Source: a bacterium
Lineage (GTDB): Bacteria; Bacillota; Clostridia; Lachnospirales; Lachnospiraceae
Assembly (NCBI GenBank): GCA_004562765.1
Contig: SFRL01000065.1
Coordinates: forward strand, 1-15,547
DNA length: 15,547 nt
Reading direction: 5' to 3'
Shown in pieces: positions 7,901-15,328 of the stretch (position 1 is its first letter; each line of letters begins with the position of its first letter). Below the pieces are notes generated by a model. It saw only the letters and a list, made by a program, of their open reading frames with translations. It had not been told where the DNA came from and did not search any database. The position numbers and the translations under genes were made by a program.

Positions 7901-10900
7901 GTCAATCTGTGTTCCCGCCAGTGCCCAAAGTCCCACCATCTGCCCGGTCTGTCCAAACGACCCTGCGCAATGAACCGCTGTCACCACACCACGCTTGCCA
8001 CCCAGCAAAAATCTGCTGACAAGACCAATGATATTGTCAAGCTGCTCCGCCTCTAAACGATCGTGCCGAAATACCTTCTCATTTCGTCTGGCGTTCTCCT
8101 GCTCTGCACGGATGACTTTCAGTATCAGTTCAAAATAATCGGCAAAAATCTGCCCTGCCAGGCTAACCGTTTCTTCAGATCGCACACTGCGAACGCCCTG
8201 TTCCTCCGGCTGTACATACATGGTATCCGCATAATACTCATCCAGCTTTTTCCTGTAATCTGCATTGATCGGAAAAAGCTCCCAAAGCCTGCGTCGACGC
8301 AACCGCACATCACCATTCTTCAGATACTCCGTCAATGTAAATTCCAACTGATCCGGCAACGGCATGATAACCGAATCCTCACCCAATTCCGCAGAAACAA
8401 AATCAAGTTTCAGTACAAAATACGTTTCCAAAAAATGATACAGCCACTGCGTATCACCAAAAAAACGTTCCTTTTTAAACAGTTCCTCTCCGTCAGTACA
8501 TTTTAAATATCCATTTATTGCCGCTGTCTCACCGATCGCAGAAACGATCTTCTCAAAATCTCTCCTGCTCACCAGTCCAAATATAGCTGAAATATACTGT
8601 CTGTCTGCCACACCGTAATTCACCGCAACATGCAATGTGATCGTTGTCCGCTCCGCCTGTTTTTTTGCCAGACCCAGTCGAAGCATCTTCGGCATGGCAT
8701 CCGATTGTATACGGCTTTCTTCGCAACTGTCCGTCATCGCCGCCCAAGGTGCATTTCCACCCCCATCAAGCACAAATTGCATCCCGAAGCTCAATGAGAA
8801 ATGGAAATTTATTCTGCAAAACAATACCTTTACAGATGCCGCAGCCTCCACATGCAGCTCGATTTCTGCCTGTACCGGGCAATACGCCTCCAACTTCAGA
8901 CTGCTCCTCGCATGGATGGACACCATGACTGCCACGCCGATAATACCAAAATCCACGCTCCCCTGAAGCTTTCCGTCAAAGGAAACCTGTGCAGACACCC
9001 GGTAAAAAGTATCCGCGCGTCCGCCGTCATTTGGAAGATAAGTCGCATAAATTCCCTCAAAAACTCCCTGCATGACCAGCGAAGCATTCGCACTCAGAGG
9101 GCCAGCCTTCACCTCCTTCGCAAGCTGTAAACGCATCCCTATGCCCATTGCAAGTACCGGTGAAAAATATCCGCGGTCTGTCTGCGGCAACATGAGTCCC
9201 TCAGTGATGCCCTTTTTCACATAAATTCCTCCCAGCCCCTCAAACATTCCATAGATCAGCCGGAAAGAATGTGTATAGTCACGATCCTTCGGATATCCCA
9301 GATCCAGCGCAAAATCACCGTTTGTGTGTACTGTCGCACTGATCCTGCCTACACCAAGCGTCAACGCCCCCAGTCTGATACTCCGCAATGCCTTCGGCGG
9401 TACGACGCTTCCCGCAAATACGCCCTCCGTTTCGCTCAGTCTCGTATAGGCGATCTCCGCCTTCAGTCCCTTTAAAACTCCCGCTTTATCTCCATATAGA
9501 TAAAACCCGGCACCATAAAACGGCTTGTAGTCATCATACACAAGCTGTATCTGTACTGCATCTGCCACCAGCAAATCCATTCCCCCCAACATTCCGGCAC
9601 ATGGATTACACCTCAAGGTCTTTGGTGCCTCATCCGGCGGTATCTGTTCTTCCAATGCCTTCACTGCTGACTCGACAGACACATCCTCCGGCAAATCTGT
9701 CCGGATCCCCTGTGCCAGTAACAGATAGTTGATATGCAGCAATTTCCCCGTAGGTTTCGGTGGATTTCCCTCATCCCATTTGAGCGGCTTTTCCTCCGTA
9801 TATGTTTCGTTTAAGAATTGTCCGGTCATCCGAAATTCAATTCCCTTGCTCCCCATGACCACACACAGCTTCTCCACTGTAGCAAACGGAAGCTTCAGGT
9901 TCGGGCAGACCGACAATTCCCATTCCTTTCTGTTATAGTAATAGGAAATCTGCGTGTTTCTCAGATTTACAGCGTCCAAAAGCTTCCAGTCTGCGGAGGG
10001 AACATAGCTGCGCTGCGGATCCAACCGACGGACCAGATCATTCACCGCATCCTGCAAGGACAGATCTGCGGCTATGCGTCCGCTGATGCGTATCTCCGGC
10101 ACGGTATCATATGATACTTCCAACAGTATTCCTGCAAAGAGCATACCGAATTTCCACTCCGTACAAGCATCTTTTACGGATAATGCCGCATAAACAGTAA
10201 AAAAATCTCCAAGCACAAAGCTGCCTTTCAAGACCAGATCGCTTCCACTTCCCTGCACACTCGCATTCATCTGAAATCCGATTCCGCACACCTTCGTGTC
10301 TGACACCGTCACCTCCAGCTCCATGCCATAGCTTTGAATCCAAAACGCCGTGCCATACCGTGCGCAAAGCTCTCCCGACAAAAGCTTTACCGACGGAAAA
10401 CCAGCCGGAAGCTCCGAACCACTGATCGCCTTGTAAATTGCCGGAAACGCATCCTCATCTGCCATCAGCTGCCCCATCAGCATCCATTCGCCTCCCGCAA
10501 ATTCCGCCGAACACATAAATGATGCCACAGTCTTCTCGTCCGCAACTAATCCGGTCAAAAGCTCCATTCCAATACAATTGCCGCCCGTATTGTGTGTCAC
10601 CGCAAAAGAAATATGCTGCAATACCACCTTTCCAAGGGCCGACACTTTCAGTTGCAGGATAGAAGCAATTTCTAATTGCAGATAAAACTCGCTGAAATCG
10701 AGCAACCCGTCAAACCGAATGGCAGACACCGCAGCATCCGCCAGCGAAGCCGGCAGCGTGGCTCCATAAGCCTCCGCCACTTTTGCAAAAGCAATTCCAT
10801 TTTTAGTGCTATTATAAAAAGTAATCCGATAAGTGGGATAGGACGCACTAACCATAAAACCCTGACCAAGAAGTTTAAAATCTGCTGACAATGTGGCGCT

Positions 10901-12865
10901 GCATCTTGACAGTGCGGTTTTTTTCAAATGCAGACCGAGGGAAAACCGCAGGCGATCCAGTGATAAAATGCCGTTTTCATGGTTCCATGCATTTTCTTCA
11001 TAACCAAAGACTACCATCACCTGATCAAGTTCCCCCTGCGCCTCCTTTCTTCTGAGGAAATCACCTTTCCGATACACGTTGATCTCATACAGACGAACAG
11101 ACGTTAAAAAAGTCAGCTCCAACGGCAGAAGACTCGGCAGATCCACTTCCAATCCCAGCAGCTTTGGCAAAAGTCCTCCGATATCTGCTACAGGCAAACC
11201 CGCACCGTCTTCAAAAAAAATGCTAAACTGCTCCCAGAGCTGCGTTCCCTGCAACAGCGGATACTGCACGGACACGGAAACCGGATCTGTCAGCCCGAGT
11301 TCTCCCCGAAATATAAGCATGGCTTTACTGCACAGTACCTCTCTGTCTCCCGATGCCTCCGTTCCGCTCCAAAATACGACAGCCTGCTCTTTGATCTGTA
11401 GTGGGAGCGGAGCAAATGAGGGAGCAGCGCACTCGATTGCCCCTTCTCCATATAGGTCTCCATCCTGCCATTTTCCCCTCATTACAACGCCTTGCAGGAT
11501 GTCACTATAAACAGTCAGACGGCTGTCCAGCACATCGAGCGTCCCCTGAAACGCATCTCCATCGCGGATACACTCCAAAAGCCTAACACTCCCCAGCACA
11601 TCCTCCCAACGAAGGCTGTGCCCTTCATAAAAACACATTTTACCAAGCGTACCAAACAATTCCCGAAAAGATGTCCCATCTCCATTTACACGATTCTCAA
11701 CGATCTGAGAAGGAGCTCTCACCGGCAATACATTCCCAACTCGGTCATCCTCTGATTGCGGCTGCGCCGGAATCTCGGACCAGATTTCAACGGAATATCT
11801 GTCGCCCCTCTCAGACGGAACACAGACGCGGAAAGACAATGCCTCCCAGAGGTTCTTTTCCAGATCAGTACTTCGTCCGGTCACATACAGCCCATATCCA
11901 TTTGTTCGAATCACTTCCCAATGATCAGATCCCAAACCCGGGTACTCATACGTCAAATATGCAGTCAAACTTTCCATTAGGTATGATTTCTGATTCGCAC
12001 CCAGTTTTAAAAATGACTGTGCTGTTGTATAGTCAGGATGTCCATGCTTGTCCTGAATCCCGTTACTTATAAAATATCTCCCGCAATCCAGGCACATTTT
12101 ACCCATCGCATTCACGAGCGGTTTTATATTCTCACATTTATAATCTGTTTTGTTAAAAAAATTTCCATCAAACAGGGTATCTATAGAGCCATGGTGCGGC
12201 ACGGTTACAATCTTTTCATACCCATCCAGCAGCTCCCACATACCGGATATGATTTCTTTCGTTTCCAGTACCTTCAAAAAAGTATTTCCCGTCATATCTC
12301 CTAAAAATACAAACGCCACCTTCCGCACCGTATCCCGCACCAGATAAGCCGCCGAATTATCGTTCTCATTTTTACCCTTGCAGAGACAGTTCCAGAGCAT
12401 ATACAGTTCAATATTACCCTCTGAATGAATATGCCAGTTTATCGCACTATCCGGAATTGCCGATCTATTCTTTTCCCCCAGCAAGGCATGCACCATACTT
12501 GCAAAGTCATTCGGATTCCACCAAAAACTCTCTTGGCTTAAAGAGCCAAAAACAATACTAATCATTTGTTTCCTATTGACAATAGACTTGTACATATGAG
12601 ACAGATAATTATAGTGATCCTCGTGATAGTGTGTGATGCAAATGATAATAGAGGCATCTTCCCACCTATTCCATAGCCTTGTATTTAGTTCGTCAAAATT
12701 GACATCCGCCTCCCTCTTCTCACCATCCTTCGTCTGACACTTGTCTTCCGTACACCCTGCATCGATGACAATTTTCAGTACAACAGAATCACTTTCATCC
12801 ATGACCTCAATATAATTCATAGCGCCATGCCCACAGTAATAGACCGTCCATTCCATCCTAGCCAT
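4931..12865 (-). CDS. Giant protein: ComEC-like metallo-beta-lactamase domain plus long beta-rich body (DUF6603-like?)
   Basis: The protein has 2644 residues. Residues 1-290 are a complete metallo-beta-lactamase fold of the ComEC type: LKIVIDAG (30-37), the metal motif HYHEDH (79-84), FLGDMTG (187-193) with D190, VPHHGS (222-227), and a final HGHPDYTTAQ (274-283). About 400-1365 is an enormous run of alternating strand-like segments rich in Gly and aromatic residues (for example VSAQVSFDGKLQGSVDFGII). From memory this resembles DUF6603-type giant proteins; I cannot verify that. The remaining 1280 residues are mixed and unassigned. No signal peptide is seen. I chose the ATG at 12865 because AAGGAGG lies 7-8 bases before it and it starts one base after the upstream stop; the alternative start at 12922 would add 19 residues inside the upstream gene. 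Coupled translation with the 508-residue gene is likely. A run of eight C on the coding strand (6282-6289) lies within it. Confidence 0.85.
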   Translation of the reverse strand: MARMEWTVYYCGHGAMNYIEVMDESDSVVLKIVIDAGCTEDKCQTKDGEKREADVNFDELNTRLWNRWEDASIIICITHYHEDHYNYLSHMYKSIVNRKQMISIVFGSLSQESFWWNPNDFASMVHALLGEKNRSAIPDSAINWHIHSEGNIELYMLWNCLCKGKNENDNSAAYLVRDTVRKVAFVFLGDMTGNTFLKVLETKEIISGMWELLDGYEKIVTVPHHGSIDTLFDGNFFNKTDYKCENIKPLVNAMGKMCLDCGRYFISNGIQDKHGHPDYTTAQSFLKLGANQKSYLMESLTAYLTYEYPGLGSDHWEVIRTNGYGLYVTGRSTDLEKNLWEALSFRVCVPSERGDRYSVEIWSEIPAQPQSEDDRVGNVLPVRAPSQIVENRVNGDGTSFRELFGTLGKMCFYEGHSLRWEDVLGSVRLLECIRDGDAFQGTLDVLDSRLTVYSDILQGVVMRGKWQDGDLYGEGAIECAAPSFAPLPLQIKEQAVVFWSGTEASGDREVLCSKAMLIFRGELGLTDPVSVSVQYPLLQGTQLWEQFSIFFEDGAGLPVADIGGLLPKLLGLEVDLPSLLPLELTFLTSVRLYEINVYRKGDFLRRKEAQGELDQVMVVFGYEENAWNHENGILSLDRLRFSLGLHLKKTALSRCSATLSADFKLLGQGFMVSASYPTYRITFYNSTKNGIAFAKVAEAYGATLPASLADAAVSAIRFDGLLDFSEFYLQLEIASILQLKVSALGKVVLQHISFAVTHNTGGNCIGMELLTGLVADEKTVASFMCSAEFAGGEWMLMGQLMADEDAFPAIYKAISGSELPAGFPSVKLLSGELCARYGTAFWIQSYGMELEVTVSDTKVCGIGFQMNASVQGSGSDLVLKGSFVLGDFFTVYAALSVKDACTEWKFGMLFAGILLEVSYDTVPEIRISGRIAADLSLQDAVNDLVRRLDPQRSYVPSADWKLLDAVNLRNTQISYYYNRKEWELSVCPNLKLPFATVEKLCVVMGSKGIEFRMTGQFLNETYTEEKPLKWDEGNPPKPTGKLLHINYLLLAQGIRTDLPEDVSVESAVKALEEQIPPDEAPKTLRCNPCAGMLGGMDLLVADAVQIQLVYDDYKPFYGAGFYLYGDKAGVLKGLKAEIAYTRLSETEGVFAGSVVPPKALRSIRLGALTLGVGRISATVHTNGDFALDLGYPKDRDYTHSFRLIYGMFEGLGGIYVKKGITEGLMLPQTDRGYFSPVLAMGIGMRLQLAKEVKAGPLSANASLVMQGVFEGIYATYLPNDGGRADTFYRVSAQVSFDGKLQGSVDFGIIGVAVMVSIHARSSLKLEAYCPVQAEIELHVEAAASVKVLFCRINFHFSLSFGMQFVLDGGGNAPWAAMTDSCEESRIQSDAMPKMLRLGLAKKQAERTTITLHVAVNYGVADRQYISAIFGLVSRRDFEKIVSAIGETAAINGYLKCTDGEELFKKERFFGDTQWLYHFLETYFVLKLDFVSAELGEDSVIMPLPDQLEFTLTEYLKNGDVRLRRRRLWELFPINADYRKKLDEYYADTMYVQPEEQGVRSVRSEETVSLAGQIFADYFELILKVIRAEQENARRNEKVFRHDRLEAEQLDNIIGLVSRFLLGGKRGVVTAVHCAGSFGQTGQMVGLWALAGTQIDMPDWESVSDYCYELRLMPEHSDWLTLAENVEKISLTVPVQQMRMQFPANTFSPEIFVKEPEWMKCCEQVDANQVCAERILKVKGENFSYYETGRNLVEHVVYRKAEETQSETLTFGILIPVTLQKCRRATSLFRMLGGSNFSLLREALDRSAVIDDIRILYLSEAQDTQFTWYREGDCIQLANRIASRESVMTYSSLAERERFARMLADAGMEDGQNYFSFPKLCPLRNVEQQEIYFAFHICADQGYQKYFNCIVDRLDASELTLQGEQKAVRIMLPQGAAGVVVTVNADSLTEQEKLLAMQYQNMALEIEDTVTHAVSHETLPFIGEGNDKQDTVYRMAVSYARALEGRDAEVYHFVTERRPLIFRLLWIDIFGNRMVSGKELRIVPKYTDRIIAVHNYPNISVCYGVGKENGSRKLYICFDYDGNAPEDTGLWQQARGQLLQKDVSLRLYSGLLAETILLDKDQLVDFLQKCLQDPGQSAQLVYTADIREPENGAEWMDMRTWLYIFRKNIYVDPDAPKEASMVRSELVYRSAGAPPPENSCPFLGDTDAWLLAADKQPIITLEQGRFYAWQRLPVVTGGFTDGKTQLQLTAFDLQEVFSLFEEDLSYLTSPNALEQLVRDQTLVPMLDRVYHLRTRAAKVMAGRIRPLFEGKGYTSDVLTTVQEYVEQLLKKEVDKEIQKVLFICFRGTSVFLNETPGRYFEGQISGCTDYPLKLAADAKQIAAVGGVPAQEIVHAQELVVELDSVRDEKQEQSYLPEKDATSRFRLPFPGVSGVRLPSFSVPQTPVYLRREELGNGCALIFAVCPLAEDAVYLRASGQMDSVPEQNEAVCAMYAYAGVSRSIADKTTPAGILTLIPAMESYVKALGDLQDRIHREMPEYRFGFVRKESGESWQCIESGQAVDIVVECRYGTLDWYQMKQNGSKYCFDNEKPPAYGNIICLKLVLGGQQTKQQAYALSLVREQAQEETENIKRNRSFDRWSPEIWF

Positions 12866-12866
12866 A

Positions 12867-14393
12867 CTACTCCTCCTTGCGGTTTCCGTATACCGCATAC
12901 CAGCTGCTGTTTCCCTGAGCATCTTGGCTCAGCATGAGATTACAGTTCCCCTCCGGCATCGTAAGCCCAAACATCAACAGCTTTAGTCCCTTAAAGATCA
13001 AGCCGTAGCGTCTGCCCGATTCCTCCTCCCTGACATCCAAAACGATGGAACCGGTCTGTACTCGAAAGGGTGAACCGGTGGGGATCATCAGAAAACTGCT
13101 TCCTCCGTTCTCTCCCATCCGTCCGCCTACATAGAGCTTGTCACCGTCAAATGCAATGAGCAGCTCCATCGTTATTCCGCGAAACAACGGAATTTTCATT
13201 GTCATACCATACCACTCATCTCCCAGACGCTTCTGTGGGAAAGGCGTGAGAATGCGAACGTATCTCAGCTTTTCCGGTGAAATTCCATTCTGCCACGAAC
13301 AAAATCCGATCTGTGCATGAGCCATCTGCTCGGCAAAAGAACCGGCTCTGGCACAGCAGCCCTCCTCCGTAAGTGCCAGCTTTGTCACATCCATTTCCAT
13401 CGCAGAGGCTTCCTCTACCAGCTTGAGACGCAACACCAGCCCCGTGTACCGAAGTCCGTGATCCACCACATCATCGGCATCCTGACCATAGCTAAAGAGG
13501 TCGTACGCTCCCGGAAGCACCGAAAAATAAAGTTTACCGGAACATTCAAGCTGTATCCGCAATTCCTGCCCTTCCATATCCATCCTTGATACCATACCAT
13601 CCAGAGACAACGATTGGATACAGCCACCGCACAGTGCGATCACCGTTCCCGCATTGCTCGCCAAAGCATATGCCCGGCTCCCGCTCACCACTCCCGACAG
13701 CTGCTGATAGATACCGCACAGTGGCATTTCATCCATATACGCAGTCGATGAAAACAATCTGTTGATACACAGCTTACACCGGAGATCTGAAAACAAAATC
13801 TCCTCACGGCGAACCAGTATATCAATTTCTTCCAGCACAAATCGAAAGGTCTGCGCTTCGTCATAGAATTGCCTCTCCAATACTCCCGCAATCCTTCCAT
13901 ACAACTCCCCGCCTGATACATCCGCACGATCTCCGTCAAGACGCACTCCGGTCACCAATAGAAGCGGTGCCCGAAAAACGGCTTTTTGAACAAGTGGCCG
14001 CGGTGCAAACGCTTCCCCGTTCTTCACGGTTATTCCCAGCCCACACAGTACAATCCCGGTAAATGTCCGTTCTGTAAAGCAGTTCAGCATCTGCGCATAT
14101 GCCTCGTTTTTACTGTTCATCGCAAGCATCTGTGCCTCCCGCTGCAATTGCCAATAATAATTTCGTGTCTGTATGATTGCATCCTCGTCAAGCAAATATT
14201 GCTCCGCCATGTCCAACATTTCCAAAATGCTGCACGTATCATCCGCTTTAAACACAAAAAGACCCCTTGCAGAGTCTTTGGGGTCAATATTTACCATATA
14301 ATTTTGATTTGTAATTCCCGGAATGGCAGAAACATCTACCTTCTCTTCCAGCCGGGATAATTCAGTTGTGATCCACACTGAGCGTTCCGCCAT
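12867..14393 (-). CDS. Conserved-looking protein of unknown function, 508 residues, first gene of the operon
   Basis: I do not recognise a named domain. The N-terminal third (to about 120) is charged and mostly helical (EMLDMAEQYLL, YYWQLQREAQMLAMNS). From about 125 on it is strand-rich, with short hydrophobic segments such as GIVLCGLGITV and KAVFRAPLLLVTGV. The last 45 residues (464-508) contain FKGLKLLMFGLTMPEGNCNL followed by SSWYAVYGN, a pattern I associate, without proof, with proteins encoded beside DUF6603-type giants. There is no signal peptide or clear membrane helix. The ATG at 14393 is preceded by GGAGG with 6 bases between; a GTG one codon earlier (14396) is too close to that site to be preferred. 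The stop overlaps the ribosome binding region of the 2644-residue gene and is one base from its ATG, a strong sign of coupled synthesis and of a shared complex or pathway. Confidence 0.75.
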   Translation of the reverse strand: MAERSVWITTELSRLEEKVDVSAIPGITNQNYMVNIDPKDSARGLFVFKADDTCSILEMLDMAEQYLLDEDAIIQTRNYYWQLQREAQMLAMNSKNEAYAQMLNCFTERTFTGIVLCGLGITVKNGEAFAPRPLVQKAVFRAPLLLVTGVRLDGDRADVSGGELYGRIAGVLERQFYDEAQTFRFVLEEIDILVRREEILFSDLRCKLCINRLFSSTAYMDEMPLCGIYQQLSGVVSGSRAYALASNAGTVIALCGGCIQSLSLDGMVSRMDMEGQELRIQLECSGKLYFSVLPGAYDLFSYGQDADDVVDHGLRYTGLVLRLKLVEEASAMEMDVTKLALTEEGCCARAGSFAEQMAHAQIGFCSWQNGISPEKLRYVRILTPFPQKRLGDEWYGMTMKIPLFRGITMELLIAFDGDKLYVGGRMGENGGSSFLMIPTGSPFRVQTGSIVLDVREEESGRRYGLIFKGLKLLMFGLTMPEGNCNLMLSQDAQGNSSWYAVYGNRKEE

Positions 14394-14562
14394 CACAAGC
14401 CTCCTTTTTTATACGCCTAAAACCGCAACCCACATCTAAACACTCTTCTTCATCGACATATGCATAATATACTTGAATTCGTTCTTTATCTAAATCCTTA
14501 CTTAGTGTCTGCTGATTAAGCAGATATTTGCAGTTTCCAACGCTCACATCTGCTCCAGCCAT
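14362..14562 (-). other. Small open frame before the operon, possibly the tail of a lost upstream gene
   Basis: A frame of 66 codons overlaps the start of the 508-residue gene by 32 bases and ends at 14362. Its latter part, SKDLDKERIQVYYAYVDEEE followed by CLDVGCGFRRIKKEACDGG, has the composition of real protein. Its first 15-20 codons lie over the transposase fragment, so the start shown is probably not native. The simplest view is the C-terminal end of a gene that once preceded the operon and was cut by the IS1182-like element. It could also be chance, as no family is recognised. Confidence 0.35.
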
Positions 14563-14815
14563 ACCAGAGTTGAAACAGATGAAAAAGCGTACAAAGTATT
14601 CGCCTCTGAATCTTAAACAGATTTGTCACGAATACAGATAATGCGATAGAAGTCAACTGAGTTTCTTCCAGTTTTGTGGTAATGCAGCTCATACCATAGC
14701 AGCGTTTACTCAGGCTGAAGGTGCGCTCCACTTCGATTCTGTCAGTATTATCCTGATACTCTTGTTTTTTATCAACTTTTGCTGTAGCACTTGGTCTGCC
14801 AAGCTTTGTTAGCCC
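14516..14815 (-). pseudogene. IS1182/IS5-like transposase, C-terminal fragment
   Basis: The open frame reads GRPSATAKVDKKQEYQDNTD, then RIEVERTFSLSKRCYGMSCI, then LEETQLTSIALSVFVTNLF, and ends at a TGA at 14516-14518. The RIEVERxFSLxKRxxGM segment with its catalytic Glu, and the TSIALSVFVTNL stretch after it, are typical of the C-terminal end of DDE transposases of the IS1182/IS5 type. Upstream the frame hits a TGA at 14816-14818, just beyond the point where the sequence becomes the IS66-type element, so all of the N-terminal and central domain is missing. Only about 95 residues of some 450-500 are left, and the first in-frame start (GTG at 14731) is internal. The fragment is inactive and separates the three-gene operon from the IS66 element. 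Confidence 0.78.
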
Positions 14816-14890
14816 TCAACCATGGGTACCTGTTCATGTTACCATACTTTTGAGATAATTGCTTCTAAAACAATCAGCACGTCTTTCGTT

Positions 14891-14914
14891 CAATTCGCTC
14901 GAATTGCGCGATTC
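14891..14914 (+). repeat. Palindromic motif in the IS66 leader, repeated inside tnpA
   Basis: CAATTCG-CT-CGAATTG (14891-14906) is a perfect 7-base inverted repeat about 35 bases before the tnpA start. The 15 bases CGAATTGCGCGATTC (14900-14914) occur again, identical, at 15201-15215 within tnpA. This could be a protein-binding site or structured RNA in the leader; no function is proven. Confidence 0.5.
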
Positions 14915-14941
14915 GTGTTACTTTTTTAGGCGGATTATCTC

Positions 14942-15328
14942 ATGAATGCAAAGCAGAAACTTCATCAGGCTCATCTTCAGGAATGGGCTTCCCGGTTCAC
15001 CGATCAGAAAGCCAGCGGCCTGACCGTCAAACAATGGTGTGAGCAGAACCACTTTTCCATTCACACTTACAACTACTGGAAACACCTTCTCAAGGAAGAA
15101 ATCGTCGACCAGATGTTACCGGATATCGTTCCATTACCCGCTCCTACAGTTGCCACCTCGGTCCTTCCTCTCGAACCCGATACACACGACTCGATTCGCG
15201 CGAATTGCGCGATTCACTCGAATGGATCTACCGCTATGCTTACAGTGAATGGCATCTCCATTGAAATTGATGCTTCTGTTTCCGAAGAGTTTCTTCGTAC
15301 ACTCATCCGGGCGGTGCGCCATGCTTAG
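14942..15328 (+). CDS. tnpA: IS66 family accessory protein TnpA
   Basis: The 128-residue protein starts MNAKQKLHQAHLQEWASRF and contains a helix-turn-helix region at about 26-50 (LTVKQWCEQNHFSIHTYNYW). A Pro-rich linker (LPDIVPLPAPTV) follows, and the C-terminal segment is LTVNGISIEIDASVSEEFL, ending in a helix IRAVRHA. This is the layout of the small first protein of IS66 elements, thought to assist transposition as a DNA-binding partner. Length is normal, with no frameshift. The stop overlaps the tnpB start by 8 bases, so the two are translated together. The sequence encoding DSIRANCAIHSNG (15189-15227) contains a copy of the palindromic motif found in the leader. The close relative at 1666-1866 lacks everything after about residue 38. 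Confidence 0.88.
   Translation: MNAKQKLHQAHLQEWASRFTDQKASGLTVKQWCEQNHFSIHTYNYWKHLLKEEIVDQMLPDIVPLPAPTVATSVLPLEPDTHDSIRANCAIHSNGSTAMLTVNGISIEIDASVSEEFLRTLIRAVRHA
15201..15215 (+). repeat. Second copy of the 15-base IS66 leader motif
   Basis: CGAATTGCGCGATTC is identical to 14900-14914. It sits within a larger near-palindrome (CGATTCGCGCGAATTG, 15192-15207) inside the tnpA coding region. Confidence 0.5.

Noticed and set aside
4977..12347. Many plus-strand open frames of 60-185 codons
   Set aside because: All lie opposite the 2644-residue gene, and their content (rich in His, Pro, Ser and Cys) is what the antisense of that gene would give.
12866..12922. Start at 12922 for the giant protein
   Set aside because: It lies within the upstream gene without a suitable ribosome binding site, whereas AAGGAGG stands at the right distance from the ATG at 12865.
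14506..14526. Short hairpin TCTGCT-GATTA-AGCAGA as a terminator
   Set aside because: The stem has only 6 pairs and no T-run follows; it may be part of an IS end but cannot be supported as a terminator.
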